Positions 53,811 to 64,000 of a stretch of DNA of 64,000 nt are shown in pieces (position 1 is the stretch's first letter; each line of letters opens with the position of its first letter). Source of the stretch: an uncultured Methylobacillus sp. GTDB taxonomy: Bacteria > Pseudomonadota > Gammaproteobacteria > Burkholderiales > Methylophilaceae. A program made the position numbers and the translations under genes. The stretch is taken from positions 1-64,000 of the forward strand of contig CAMLDO010000002.1 of assembly GCA_946478865.1 (NCBI GenBank). The letters are read 5' to 3'. The notes under the pieces are model-generated. The model saw only the letters and a program-made list of their open reading frames with translations. It had not been told where the DNA came from and searched no databases.

Positions 53811-56800
53811 TCAATCGCCCAGACCGATAACCTCTACGGAAACGAGCGCCGGCATGAAGTTCTGCGGCAGCAATGGGTTCGTCGCGGCATCTGCGACCTG
53901 CTTGGCGACCTCTTCAGACGCAGAGCGAGTGGCTTCAGAACCGACGTTGCCAATGCCTGCCGTGGCAGCAAGACTGCTGGTGTCGGCAGCCGGAGCCCCT
54001 GTCACATTATTTCCGTCCAGTCCACCGAGGCCGATCACGTCTTGCGTAACCAGAAGGATCTCGCCGCCGCCCACGCCAGCCTCGCCCAGATCAAGGATGC
54101 CGCGTGGAGCGATCAGCGTAACCTTGCCCAGCTCCGGTGCCTGCTTGCTGCCATTGGGGCCATCCGGATCATATGTTTGGGCCCGGATACCGCTACCCGA
54201 AGCCGCGCCCTTCACTTCGACGATGGTATTGCCGTCCTTGTCGGTACTCACTACGCGATCGGGGACCGAGACAGCCGTCTTGGAACCACGCCCAGCGTCG
54301 ATATCACCGTTGTTGACCCAGACCGTGATATCGCTGCCGTACTGCGTGATGACCTTGGATTGCTCCACTTGGAAACCGTCCTCGGCAAACACGCGGATAT
54401 CGCCCCCCTTCTCGGTAACGATACCGATCTCGTTACCTGAAGAGCTGGGTACGCCGACGTTGACCAGGCCTCCCGGTGCGAGGATGTCGATGCTGCCGTT
54501 CTTGTAGGTGCGGATCTGGCTGTTGTAGAGCGACAAATCGCCGCGATAACCTCTTTCTTTCGGGAACATCGAGGCAATCGCCGTATCGCCACGCTCGTGA
54601 TTGCCTGTTTCCGGGAAGGCTGCGCCGGAAGCAGCCAGTTCGGAGGACAAGTGACGATATGCAAATACCGCCTTGCGATCGGCATCCAGCGCGAGATACT
54701 GCGTCATGGCCTCTGCTTCACCGAGATGTTCATTGCCGGTTAGTCCGCGCATGTAGGTCGCTACAGCTTGCGCAGTTTTGCTGCGGTAATCGGCCAGATC
54801 CTCTTGCAATGTCGAAGGACCACTGCCTGCGGGATCGATATAGGTACTCACATAGCCATCCACGTTGGCGCCGCTGCCCCCCGCGCCGGCAAGAACCGTG
54901 ATCGAGGCTCCGTTTTCAGGCAGGTTGGAGTTTTCAGTATTAGCGGTCGTCACTATCCCCTGGCTGGTGCCGAGGCTGACATGCCTGCCTGCTTCGACCA
55001 GTACCTCGCCGGGACCGGCTATGCGTATTTGCGAGGTCGAGTCGAGCGGCATTTTGAGATCGCGCCCGGCCTTGATGACAGTCATGTCATGGCTACGCAA
55101 TTGCTGAACACTGGCATTCAGAAAAACATCTTTGCCCGCACTAATATAGGCGGCCTTGGCGGTGGTTAACCCAGGCTCAAGCTTTATCGACCCATCTCGA
55201 GCGACGATTGCTACCGGCTCATCATCACCTAGATGCACGGGCGTTGCGGCATGGTCACTTCGGATTGCCTTTAAAACAGTTGCATTCAGAGTGTTAGGCT
55301 GATTAAGTTTGTCTACGAAATGCCTTTCTACGGAAGGTAATAAAGCAACATCGGCATCCGACACCGCAATCAGAGAGGTACTGCTTCTGGCTGAAATATC
55401 TCCAGCTGCAAGGAGACGCAAATTCCCATCTTCGTCCGGAGTCAATGTCATACGCCCGGCATTGATGTTCCCATCAAACGCAATAGCCTCTACCGTCCCT
55501 GGCATAATCGATAAGGTCTCGGCAAGAGCCAGATTGTTCGTACCTGAAACCAGATCATTGGTAATTTTAGTTGTCGCGCTATATCCAAGTGTGACGTCAC
55601 CAGTCAGCGATGCAGTCCGCACAGCGCTATCGCTACCATAGGTGAGGTAATATGCGTTGCTTCCGGTGTCATCTCCTGTTTTGGCATTGGCTGTGACTTG
55701 TGCCCACATAGTGGGATTGAATACCGTTTCGATATAAGCGCTGCCAATGGCAGTTACCGAAGCACTAGCATCCTGTAACGCAAGCGTAGTGCCAAAAGAA
55801 GTGGGGTCGGATTTGATTTCGCCGCGAGAGAAGAGGCTGATGTCACCTTTACCCGCGTAGTACACACCACTGACAATATCGCCTCCCGCATTGACAATTA
55901 CATCGCCACCACCTTGCAGGTTGACGTTGCCATTACGGTCATAGCGCGCAGTTGTGGGAGTTGAAACGGAGAAATTAGAAACCTTACCGCCAGCACTCAC
56001 TGTAATATTGCCGCCACCAAATGCCGCCACCCCCTGGCGGAACAAATCCGGCTTCACCCACCAGCTAACTGTTTTATCCGTGCTGTTCGTGCCTTGGCGG
56101 TACAGCCAGTGATTCACCAGTTGTTTATTACCGGAGGCCGGAAGCTTACCGAGGATATCCTTCACCACACGGATTTCGATGTCGCCACCATCGGTCAGAT
56201 AGCTGGACGACTTGGCAAAGCTTCCCCATGCATCTGCTTGATGTCCTCCGGTGTAGATCACCGTGTTCTCGTTCTTCATGTCGAGATTGCCACCCGCCGC
56301 GATACGAATATCGCCCGTTCCGGTACGCACCCCTTCAGGCGCCGTGGACGTGCTGGTCGCCGGCATGATCACACTGCCGGCAGAGTTGGTCGCCATCATG
56401 CTGGCTGCGTTGAAATCAGCGCCGGCAACCAGGTTATAGCTCCAGGAATTCCCGCCTTCCTGGGCGTTAGCGTTGCCGATGCCGAAGTTGAAGCTGGTTC
56501 CACTTACCGAGAAACCATCATTGAGCGAGCTGTTGAGGTTGAGGTTGTTTGAGGCACGCAAGGTCAGCACGCCTGCCAGCAACGGATGTCCTTCACTGTC
56601 TACGCCCGAGTTCAAATTGGTGGCTGTCGTGACGCCGACGCCAGTATCACCATCGAAGCGCCATCCCTGAAGCGACCAGTCGTTCGCCAGGGCAACATCG
56701 CCGGCAGTATTGCGTATTTCGAGACCGGGGACGATCGTGAACAGCGGATCGCTCTTCTTACCGAGGCGATTCAGGCCGGCCGTGGCCCCCGTCAGCGCAC

Positions 56801-59800
56801 TCTTCATGAAGGATTCGGCTTCCTTGTACCAAGTGCCGGTGGTTGCCACATCGGCGGAATTGATGCTGTTGTCGGCGTATGCCTTGAAGCCTTCAGCACG
56901 GATTGCCGAGGCGCCCTGCACAGTCGCTGAAACAGCCGTTATCTTAATGTCCTTGTTATCGCTGGTACGCGGCGCACGCAAGCGAAGCTCGCCGCCCTTG
57001 CCACCAACGCCGCCGCTGACATCAACCTGGGCTCCGGACTGCAGGTCAAGATAACCGTTGCTGGTTGCGATTTCGACCGTGCCGCCTTCGGCGCCTGCCT
57101 CGCTGCTGGAGGCAACGAGCTGTGCGGTGGAATTCAGCGTGACGCCATTGCCGCCATAGAGGCCAATGACACCCTTCTTGTCTGCAGAAGCATCGATCTT
57201 GCCCGCCACGTTGAGGTTACCGGCATCGGCACTGATCACCACCTGTTCTGCCTTCACGCTATCGTCGGCTGTGACGCTCACATCGCCGGTACGAACACGG
57301 AACTCGCGCGACGCATTGAAACCGCCATCGTTCAACTTGTCATTGATCGCTCCGAAGTCGGCTTGGGAAGCCACATCCAGCGAGAAGCGACCGCTGTCTC
57401 CGCCTTCGCTGCCTCCTTTTCCGACCAAGCTGCCATCGACTGTCGCGGCCCCCGAAGCGGCAGTCAGGGTAATGTTGCCGGCACTCGCATCCCCTTCGCC
57501 GCTGACATCCACTACAGCACCGGCGTCGACGCTGATATTGCCGCTGTCGGATTTGAGCGTAACGGCACCGCCAGGCGTGTATTCGACATTCTTGTCAAAC
57601 GCAGTTGCGATGGACCGAGTACGTACGATGGCGCCATTTGCCACGGTCAGGTCGCCCGATGTCGCCTGGGCGGTAAAGTTGCCCGAGGGCATGTCTACCG
57701 TGCCGCCCAACGTGAGATCGGCAGCCGCGACCGTGACTTTTGCGCCCAGTCCTTGCGCAGCCTTCAGCACGGCCATATTGGCAGCGGATGCCGAAGACAG
57801 GCTGCCAGTAGCTTTCAGCGTGTAATCAGCGCCAGTTGCCGCCGTCATGCGCGTGCTGGAGATATGGGTCTGCTGGGCATCGATGGTCGTGGTACCGCTG
57901 CCGCTGAAGATCACCTCCTTGGCAGCAGCCAGCTTGACCTGTTCGAAACCGCCGATGGTGGTGCTGGTCGAGGCGGCTCCGCCGACCAGTGCAATGTTCT
58001 GGGCCTCGACATTCAGAGCGCTGCCGCTCGCCGCGGTTGTGGTTTCGTAGACAGCGCCGAGAGTATTTTTCAGGGTGAAGTCGCGAGCCGTCAGCGTTGC
58101 CGCTTCATTCGTCTCCATATGCCCAGCGATTCCGGCAGCATTGATCGTAAGATCCAGATCCTGTTTGCCCAGATTGACCGGGCCGTGAATATCGACGTTC
58201 TTGTAACTATTGAGAGTCACACCAGAAAGCTCGCCGAAGCTGTCCAGCAATGCATCGCTGACATGCAAACCGCTGACTGAGGCATCCGCTTCGCCCAGCA
58301 CAATACGGTTCGCTCCCAGTGTCACCGTACCGTTGTCAGCAACATTGATATTGCCTTCCAGGTTGGACACTGAAGTCGAATCGAGTACCAACGAGCGTGC
58401 CGCCGACACCTGCGCGCCGCTTCCGATCGATAAGGTACCCGCGCTGCTGCTCGCGCCAGTACGTTCAAATTGCAGATCGTTGCGCGAGGAGATCGCCAGC
58501 AGCGCACCTGCTCCTTGCGTACCAAGCTTGCTCGCTCCCGGCGTCCCTGTTGCTGCCAGGGTTTCGATTACCGAGCCATTTTTTACAGTAAGGGTATCGT
58601 CGGCTATCGCGATCAGCTCGTTCACCTTGAGAGCATGATCGGCATCGTTGTCGATGACGACACTGCTTGCCGTAGTAGCGATGCTGTAGCCATCGTCCGT
58701 CTTGGTGCGCTGGCCACCTAACAACAGGCTCTCGGCATTCAGCGCATTGAGCGAGCCTGCCGTCAGCTGGAGCGTGCCATCGTCAACGCCCGTTTCAGAA
58801 ACGACACTGATCTTGTCGGAAACGACATCGACCAGCGCGCCACGCGCATCCCCGGACGTGGTCGTAACAATCGACGCGTTAAGCGCAAGGCTGTCGCTGG
58901 CGGCAATCGTCAATTGCCCCGCATCACTGGCTAGACGCGGAATATCCTTGCCGGCATCTTTGGCGAGCTGGCTGAAGTATTCGTTGCCGCTTGTCAGCAG
59001 ATATTGGGAAGGCGCCTTGGATACTTCACCTTCCGCCGTATGGAAAATGTTGCCGGAAGTCACCTTGAAAACGCTGTTGAGCGAATCGCGCGAACTGCCA
59101 TTGAGACGATAGCCGCTGACCAGCGAAGAGCCATCAGCCTGCGCGATACTGGCACCGAGCGCCATCGAGTTTCCGCTGGTCGCCTGCACCATGAAAGCGC
59201 CCGGAAGCAGCGCATAACGCGCAGGCAGCAAGGTATAGGTTCCTTCTGCCAGCCCAGGGATACCGGAAAGGAAGACCGAATCGCCTACCGTGATATCGGT
59301 ACGTTCACTGCCGGTGTAATTACCGCTCGCATCGACGTCGCGTGCCAGCGAATAGTTGTAATCGTATGGGGCGAAACCATCACGATAGTTCGGCAATACG
59401 GCATATACGCCAGGTTGCCCCAGAATATCGGTAGAGCCGCCTATACCCTCGATCCACTCGTATGCCAGAAGGTCTCCGCCACCTGACACATCCACTGTAG
59501 CTCCGGCCTGCATATCCACGTTGTCGGAAGACAGCTCTACCTTTTTCTCGGGCGGAGTCGTGGGATTATTGAGCGTGCTGGCATCAATACTAGCAGTGGG
59601 ATCGTCCCACAGCAGACCGCCCAATGCGGTCATGCCATATGGAATCAGCATGCCCTTGGCAGATACGGAGGTCAGGCTGCCGGATAACAGGGTCAGGCTA
59701 TTGGCGGCATCGAGCGTGATCTGACCCATCGGAGCCAGCAGCGTGCCACCCTGAACAATGTCATCGGCCTGCAAGGTCAGGCGGCCTCCGGCCGATAGCA

Positions 59801-62800
59801 CCGAAGGTTGCGCCTGTCCGTTCTGCCCGATTTCGATACGGCTGTTAGGGCCGGTCGCTTTCAGCAGGTAGCGGCTATTGGTGGCCGGATAAATCTGGCG
59901 GGCGTTGAGTGCAAGCGTTCCTGGCGTGGCAAAAGTGCCCTGCACCGTGGCGGCCTTGCCGCGCACGCGAATGTCTTTTTGTGCAGACAATGTCGTCTTG
60001 TCGACACCGGACACGCCCATATTGCCTACAACATCGATGTATTGTGCGTTGACCACCAATTCGCTATCGCCTGCTACCGGTGTCGCGACATCGCTGCCAT
60101 CGGTTCCCAGTCTTACATAGGTGGAAGCGAGCGTTGTGGTGCCGCTGCCCGACACTTCCAGGTTGGCAGTGCGGATGGCCAATGCATCCTGAGTCTTGAG
60201 GTTCACGTTATCGGCGAGAACCACCTTGTCGCCAGCGATATTGCGGTCGGCGTCCAGCGTCGCCCTGCCGAAACCGGCCTGAGCAATCTGATCGGCCGCG
60301 ACCGAGGCACTGCCAACCAGACTGGTAACGTCATCTCCCGCTTGCAGTCCGTCTGCCAGAAGTTGCTTGTGCTGTGTGACGGTAAGCACGCGACTGCCGT
60401 TGGGGTTGCCTTGGCCGCTGGTATCCTCGGCGCCATCGAAACGCAGAGTCAGGCTGCCATCCACTCCGGTACCGGAAGCGGCTGCGTGCATGTCTCCATC
60501 GAGGGCCATGCCGTTACGTGAGGTAATGCTGATCTGCCCGGCATCGCCATGCAGGGTTTGGCGCTGGAAAGCAGACCCATTTTGCACATCGGCAATGCCG
60601 GATGTACCGGAAACATCGAGCAGGCTACCTTCCTTGAGTACAACAGTGGCTACTTCTCCGCCATTGATCTGGATACTGCCGGCGTCCCGCACTTCGGCAT
60701 GAATTCGGCCGTCGCTGGACGGCGTACGCATATAGCTTCCCGCCGTGCTCAAGGTGGCGTTTTCACCGACATACAGGCTCAGCTTGCCGTCATAAGCTTG
60801 AGTGTTCAGCTTACGGGTTACTCCAGCCTGGATAGTGCCTGATGGGGCGATCACATCACCCAGCAGAGTCATCTGCCCGTAGGATTGCAGGGAAAGGGCT
60901 CCTCCCTTGCCGACGCCGGGCTTGTCGGTACGTATGGTCGCGTTTTCCGCCAAGGTCAGCGAACCTGCGGATTCAAATGCGACAGAGCCAGCCTCGCGCT
61001 GGTACTCGGCCGGCACGATGCGATTAGCCACCTTTGCGATATCGGTTCCGTTTGCATGGTTGCGATAGTCATTGGTCATGACCAGCTTTTGGGCTGTAGG
61101 CTTGATGGTCGTTGCGGTACCTGCCGTATCGCCAATCAGGATATTCGAGGTATCCAAACTGGTTTTGAGGGTGTAGCCGGAGAATCCGCCCTGCCCAAAG
61201 AACGTCTCTGAGAGCCAAAAGGTATTTGGCGCTGTCGGTCGTATGCCGCCGGCCTGCAAATTATCGGCTGTCATCAGAGAAAGACTGCCGCCTTTACCGA
61301 ATCCGTAGGCTAACAAGGCGGTACCGTCCAGGCTGCGTACCCCTTCCAGCGTTACGCTACCGCCATCACCACCTTTCACCTTGCCATCGGCCTTGACCCA
61401 TGCGCCGGCATCCGCAGCGATGGACACTCCGTGCCCCAAGGTCAGGCCACCCTCGCTATCGACTTTCATCAGCAGACTGACATTGCCGCCATCGAGCGCC
61501 ACTGCACCTGTTCCTGCGCCCGCCGCCCCCTGGAAATCATTGGTGTACAAGCCTGAGGCATCGATGGATACGCCATCCGCCACCTGCATCGTACCGGCCG
61601 AAAGCGTAATGTCGCCGCCCGGGGCGACGATATCTGCATTCACGGCCATATTGCCCGAGGTCGTCAGCGAAACAGTGCTATCGGGCGCAGCGCTGATGGC
61701 TGCATCCACATTGATAGCACCGCTGTAGGCATCCAGCTTGACGCTGGTAAATCCGTTGGAGAACAAATCTGTGCCGATTTGCACCTCGTCTCCCTGCAGC
61801 AGACTGCCTTGGGCATATTTACCGGTGCTCTCGTCATACTCGCCGACGGCCATGAAGTCGTCAGCGAGGGAGGTCGTGATGTTGTCCACGATACTGATAT
61901 TCGGCACATGGACAGAGGTCAACAATTTGAAATCGAAACTTCCGCCGCGGGGCATGCTCTCCCGCTGCCGGGTACCAGGCTTGGTGTTGGCTCGGAACGT
62001 GCCGTTGAGCGCTGAATCCGTGGTGGAAATACTTACGCTGCCTGCGGCGCTTCCGTCTGTGTAGGTATCGTTGTATTGCCCCAGACCACCTCCCAGCGAC
62101 CAGCTGCGGGTTACCCCCCACTTCTTGTTAGTTTGGCTGTATTCATCGGCGAGGCCGCTATAGAGGGTATTGCGATCAGCATCGGAGACTGCGATTTTTC
62201 GGCCCTTGTAAAGCACCTGACTCTCGCGGATGTAGCCGCCCTCGTAGGTGATGCTGCCGCCGGAAACATCCACTACGGCTCCGGACTGCATGACGACGTC
62301 GCCACGCTCGGCATTCAAGGTCACGGTACCGCCAGTCGACATTCGCTCGGCGATGGTCTGGCCTTTCAGATTTGCGGCGGCGGCGAGAGCATCGTCCGAA
62401 ACAAGCGCGGTCCCCTTGCGCTTGTCAACGTAGATGGTCTTGCCGACCCAGTCGGTTCCTCGCAGCAGCGGGGTATCCTTGAGTTGCTCCGAGAACAACT
62501 GGATGGCGAGCTGATTGCTATCCATGCTGGTGGTCGCATCCACGCCGGAAACGTCGATCGATGCGTCATCACCCAGATGAATGCGCGTTGCATTCACAAT
62601 GGAATCCACCGACGCGCCATCGCTCGGTACCATGGGATTGAATGCGGCTGTCGCGCTGACATTGCCGCCATGCGCGATGATGCTGCCATTGATATCGATG
62701 ACACCGCCGCTCATTTCCACGTAGGACTTCTTGACCTCCTGCGTGCCCAGCACTTTTTCCGGATCGGCGGTTTCGACGGTGACTTCCGTTACACTGTTCT

Positions 62801-63797
62801 CGCCGATAGTCAGCACGCCGCCGCGCTGCGCATCCAGATCGTAAATCGTCTCTCCATTCGCAGGACTCGAAGTAACCTTCGCAGTATCACGAGCCAGCAA
62901 GCGTATAGAACCGTTGGCACGCACCGAAGTGCTCGCGGAAATGCGTCCTTGTTGATTGACCGCCAAGCCCACCAAGGTAACGTTGCCCCGTTGAGCCACG
63001 ATCTCGCCAAGGTTGGTTGCCGTACCGCCAGAGTTGACCTCGACCAGCAAGCCCGCAGGGTCGTCACTGGCCAGCAGGTAAACGCTTTTCCCTGCCGCAA
63101 GGATAGTCTGCCCGTCAGGAGTGTTGATGACGCCGCTATTGGTCACATCCGGTGCCAGCAGCATGACTCGGCCGCCAGTGGCGGTAGTGATATTGGCGCC
63201 ATGGTCGACGCGGACAAATCCACTCGTGCCAGAGAACACCGGAAGGTTGGGATTGGACAGGATGCCCGCTTCAAAAAGCGCATCCGTTACATCCAGACTG
63301 CTTGCGGTCAACGATCCGACATTTACCTGCGCCCCATCGGCGAAAATGATGCCGTTGGCATTGATGAAATAGAGATGCCCGTCTGCCTTGATCTGGCCGG
63401 CGATTACACTGGGGGCCTCATCATAGATCCGGTTGAGTGCGGACCAGCTGCGATTGCCATTCTGGTCGAAAATCAGCGACTCGCCTTTGTTCAGGTTGAG
63501 CTTGCTCCAGTTAAGGTAGGCCTTCGATGCCGTCTGTTTGATGGTCATCTGCGTGGCGCTGGTGCGCGCCGCATCGATATTGGCATTCGTCCAGCCGCGG
63601 GTGGCATGGGGAATCAATCCGCCAGGAGCAGCCAGAGCCATCTGTACCGATCCGGCAAGTATCAGTGCGATCCATTTGCGATAGCTGCGTATGCGGCTGC
63701 CCGAGCTCTTGCAGGTGTGGCTGCGCGCAGCCTCGGAAACGGGGACGAGCATCCCCAAGCGTTTGCTGAAAACCAGTCGATAGATTTGCTTGTTCAT
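53811..63797 (-). CDS. Giant filamentous-haemagglutinin-like two-partner-secretion exoprotein (TpsA)
   Basis: 3328 residues. An extended signal peptide of the ESPR type (MNKQIYRLVFSKRLGMLVPVSEAARS, then IALILAGSVQMALA, cleavage near 56) leads into the TPS secretion domain (about 57-330), with NANGIIFADGAQVNVGSLTASS. The body is a long Gly/Ser/Thr/Val-rich beta-helix with recurrent VDVSG units. The C-terminal 250 residues (GDIDAGRGSKTAVSVPD ... IRAQTYDPDGPNG) resemble DUF3739 of FhaB-like proteins. A GGGGTGA Shine-Dalgarno sequence precedes the start. The TpsB gene lies directly upstream. It probably acts as a surface or released adhesin. Confidence 0.9.
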   Translation of the reverse strand: MNKQIYRLVFSKRLGMLVPVSEAARSHTCKSSGSRIRSYRKWIALILAGSVQMALAAPGGLIPHATRGWTNANIDAARTSATQMTIKQTASKAYLNWSKLNLNKGESLIFDQNGNRSWSALNRIYDEAPSVIAGQIKADGHLYFINANGIIFADGAQVNVGSLTASSLDVTDALFEAGILSNPNLPVFSGTSGFVRVDHGANITTATGGRVMLLAPDVTNSGVINTPDGQTILAAGKSVYLLASDDPAGLLVEVNSGGTATNLGEIVAQRGNVTLVGLAVNQQGRISASTSVRANGSIRLLARDTAKVTSSPANGETIYDLDAQRGGVLTIGENSVTEVTVETADPEKVLGTQEVKKSYVEMSGGVIDINGSIIAHGGNVSATAAFNPMVPSDGASVDSIVNATRIHLGDDASIDVSGVDATTSMDSNQLAIQLFSEQLKDTPLLRGTDWVGKTIYVDKRKGTALVSDDALAAAANLKGQTIAERMSTGGTVTLNAERGDVVMQSGAVVDVSGGSITYEGGYIRESQVLYKGRKIAVSDADRNTLYSGLADEYSQTNKKWGVTRSWSLGGGLGQYNDTYTDGSAAGSVSISTTDSALNGTFRANTKPGTRQRESMPRGGSFDFKLLTSVHVPNISIVDNITTSLADDFMAVGEYDESTGKYAQGSLLQGDEVQIGTDLFSNGFTSVKLDAYSGAINVDAAISAAPDSTVSLTTSGNMAVNADIVAPGGDITLSAGTMQVADGVSIDASGLYTNDFQGAAGAGTGAVALDGGNVSLLMKVDSEGGLTLGHGVSIAADAGAWVKADGKVKGGDGGSVTLEGVRSLDGTALLAYGFGKGGSLSLMTADNLQAGGIRPTAPNTFWLSETFFGQGGFSGYTLKTSLDTSNILIGDTAGTATTIKPTAQKLVMTNDYRNHANGTDIAKVANRIVPAEYQREAGSVAFESAGSLTLAENATIRTDKPGVGKGGALSLQSYGQMTLLGDVIAPSGTIQAGVTRKLNTQAYDGKLSLYVGENATLSTAGSYMRTPSSDGRIHAEVRDAGSIQINGGEVATVVLKEGSLLDVSGTSGIADVQNGSAFQRQTLHGDAGQISITSRNGMALDGDMHAAASGTGVDGSLTLRFDGAEDTSGQGNPNGSRVLTVTQHKQLLADGLQAGDDVTSLVGSASVAADQIAQAGFGRATLDADRNIAGDKVVLADNVNLKTQDALAIRTANLEVSGSGTTTLASTYVRLGTDGSDVATPVAGDSELVVNAQYIDVVGNMGVSGVDKTTLSAQKDIRVRGKAATVQGTFATPGTLALNARQIYPATNSRYLLKATGPNSRIEIGQNGQAQPSVLSAGGRLTLQADDIVQGGTLLAPMGQITLDAANSLTLLSGSLTSVSAKGMLIPYGMTALGGLLWDDPTASIDASTLNNPTTPPEKKVELSSDNVDMQAGATVDVSGGGDLLAYEWIEGIGGSTDILGQPGVYAVLPNYRDGFAPYDYNYSLARDVDASGNYTGSERTDITVGDSVFLSGIPGLAEGTYTLLPARYALLPGAFMVQATSGNSMALGASIAQADGSSLVSGYRLNGSSRDSLNSVFKVTSGNIFHTAEGEVSKAPSQYLLTSGNEYFSQLAKDAGKDIPRLASDAGQLTIAASDSLALNASIVTTTSGDARGALVDVVSDKISVVSETGVDDGTLQLTAGSLNALNAESLLLGGQRTKTDDGYSIATTASSVVIDNDADHALKVNELIAIADDTLTVKNGSVIETLAATGTPGASKLGTQGAGALLAISSRNDLQFERTGASSSAGTLSIGSGAQVSAARSLVLDSTSVSNLEGNINVADNGTVTLGANRIVLGEADASVSGLHVSDALLDSFGELSGVTLNSYKNVDIHGPVNLGKQDLDLTINAAGIAGHMETNEAATLTARDFTLKNTLGAVYETTTAASGSALNVEAQNIALVGGAASTSTTIGGFEQVKLAAAKEVIFSGSGTTTIDAQQTHISSTRMTAATGADYTLKATGSLSSASAANMAVLKAAQGLGAKVTVAAADLTLGGTVDMPSGNFTAQATSGDLTVANGAIVRTRSIATAFDKNVEYTPGGAVTLKSDSGNISVDAGAVVDVSGEGDASAGNITLTAASGAATVDGSLVGKGGSEGGDSGRFSLDVASQADFGAINDKLNDGGFNASREFRVRTGDVSVTADDSVKAEQVVISADAGNLNVAGKIDASADKKGVIGLYGGNGVTLNSTAQLVASSSEAGAEGGTVEIATSNGYLDLQSGAQVDVSGGVGGKGGELRLRAPRTSDNKDIKITAVSATVQGASAIRAEGFKAYADNSINSADVATTGTWYKEAESFMKSALTGATAGLNRLGKKSDPLFTIVPGLEIRNTAGDVALANDWSLQGWRFDGDTGVGVTTATNLNSGVDSEGHPLLAGVLTLRASNNLNLNSSLNDGFSVSGTSFNFGIGNANAQEGGNSWSYNLVAGADFNAASMMATNSAGSVIMPATSTSTAPEGVRTGTGDIRIAAGGNLDMKNENTVIYTGGHQADAWGSFAKSSSYLTDGGDIEIRVVKDILGKLPASGNKQLVNHWLYRQGTNSTDKTVSWWVKPDLFRQGVAAFGGGNITVSAGGKVSNFSVSTPTTARYDRNGNVNLQGGGDVIVNAGGDIVSGVYYAGKGDISLFSRGEIKSDPTSFGTTLALQDASASVTAIGSAYIETVFNPTMWAQVTANAKTGDDTGSNAYYLTYGSDSAVRTASLTGDVTLGYSATTKITNDLVSGTNNLALAETLSIMPGTVEAIAFDGNINAGRMTLTPDEDGNLRLLAAGDISARSSTSLIAVSDADVALLPSVERHFVDKLNQPNTLNATVLKAIRSDHAATPVHLGDDEPVAIVARDGSIKLEPGLTTAKAAYISAGKDVFLNASVQQLRSHDMTVIKAGRDLKMPLDSTSQIRIAGPGEVLVEAGRHVSLGTSQGIVTTANTENSNLPENGASITVLAGAGGSGANVDGYVSTYIDPAGSGPSTLQEDLADYRSKTAQAVATYMRGLTGNEHLGEAEAMTQYLALDADRKAVFAYRHLSSELAASGAAFPETGNHERGDTAIASMFPKERGYRGDLSLYNSQIRTYKNGSIDILAPGGLVNVGVPSSSGNEIGIVTEKGGDIRVFAEDGFQVEQSKVITQYGSDITVWVNNGDIDAGRGSKTAVSVPDRVVSTDKDGNTIVEVKGAASGSGIRAQTYDPDGPNGSKQAPELGKVTLIAPRGILDLGEAGVGGGEILLVTQDVIGLGGLDGNNVTGAPAADTSSLAATAGIGNVGSEATRSASEEVAKQVADAATNPLLPQNFMPALVSVEVIGLGD

Positions 63798-63809
63798 GCC
63801 GTCACCCCG

Positions 63810-64000
63810 TTACCATTCGTATCCCACGCGGAAATCCCAGCGGGTATCGCCGCTTTCCACCTCGCCCGCATCACTCAAGGCCCTCGCGTAATCCAGCGTG
63901 CCCAAAACCCCTCGCCAACCCTTGATCTGCAATCCGGCGCCGATAGATGCCAACTTGAAGTGTTCGGTTTCTTCCGGCAGCGGATCCTCTACCCATGCAT
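63810..64000 (-). CDS. TpsB outer-membrane transporter (FhaC/ShlB family), C-terminal end
   Basis: Partial: the last 62 or so codons of a minus-strand gene that continues beyond the window. The reading has LASIGAGLQIKGWRGVLGTL, DYARAL and the ending DTRWDFRVGYEW. These are the last barrel strands of FhaC-type transporters, with a terminal aromatic residue. The stop lies 12 bp upstream of the exoprotein start, the usual tpsB-tpsA order. It should export the 3328-residue protein across the outer membrane. Confidence 0.8.
   Translation of the reverse strand, partial: AWVEDPLPEETEHFKLASIGAGLQIKGWRGVLGTLDYARALSDAGEVESGDTRWDFRVGYEW

Noticed and set aside
53811..63797. Recurrent VDVSG units as a DNA tandem repeat or CRISPR-like array
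   Set aside because: The units are irregularly spaced, differ at the DNA level and stay in frame, as expected of beta-helix protein repeats.

Overview
The window looks like chromosomal DNA of a moderately GC-rich betaproteobacterium, probably of the Nitrosomonadales/methylotroph type. This rests on a methanolan-style EPS locus with exosortase B, PEP-CTERM proteins, and a paralogue of the formyltransferase/hydrolase subunit FhcA (a C1-metabolism enzyme). The assignment is an inference; no rRNA, tRNA, CRISPR array or insertion sequence was seen.

Layout. (1) 1-925: the end of a histidine kinase, possibly frameshifted, and a single-domain response regulator. (2) 1014-7716: a zinc-starvation island. 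A Zur-type regulator is followed by two inverted repeats (candidate Zur operators), then a tightly packed plus-strand operon: ZIP zinc importer, HisI paralogue, COG0523 GTPase, FhcA-like amidohydrolase, DksA paralogue without a zinc finger, a second COG0523 GTPase (ZigA/YciC type) and a DUF1826-like protein. (3) 7751-9517: a CBS-GGDEF-EAL c-di-GMP protein on the minus strand. (4) 9641-43868: about 34 kb of minus-strand genes for one exopolysaccharide and its protein-sorting system. Read in the direction of transcription: a PEP-CTERM protein, CPBP protease-like protein, EpsL-like barrel, second PEP-CTERM protein, EpsD, EpsE, EpsF, EpsG, exosortase B, Gmd, Fcl, EpsI, flippase, glycosyltransferases, acyltransferase, polymerase/ligase, a GT2-GH39 fusion, more glycosyltransferases, Ugd, ManC, GalE, GlmS, a nucleotidyltransferase, the initiating phosphoglycosyltransferase and a VanZ-like protein. 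The sugar-nucleotide enzymes predict GDP-mannose, GDP-fucose, UDP-glucuronate and UDP-galactose as precursors.

(5) 44039-48133: a second, different sorting system. A subtilisin-family protease carries a C-terminal IPTL-CTERM-like signal, next to an XrtH-associated-type membrane protein, a LapG-like cysteine peptidase on the opposite strand, and exosortase H. (6) 48158-64000: a minus-strand operon that starts outside the window with a TpsB (FhaC-like) transporter. It continues with a 3328-residue filamentous-haemagglutinin-like exoprotein, an ExbB homologue carrying a periplasmic DUF2341/LamG-like region, two ExbD proteins, TonB, a putative porin, a periplasmic coiled-coil protein and finally XrtH.

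The most interesting items are the two-partner-secretion/Ton-motor/XrtH operon, the XrtH/IPTL protease pair, the FhcA paralogue in a zinc-sparing operon, and the fusion of a cytoplasmic glycosyltransferase to a periplasmic glycoside hydrolase.
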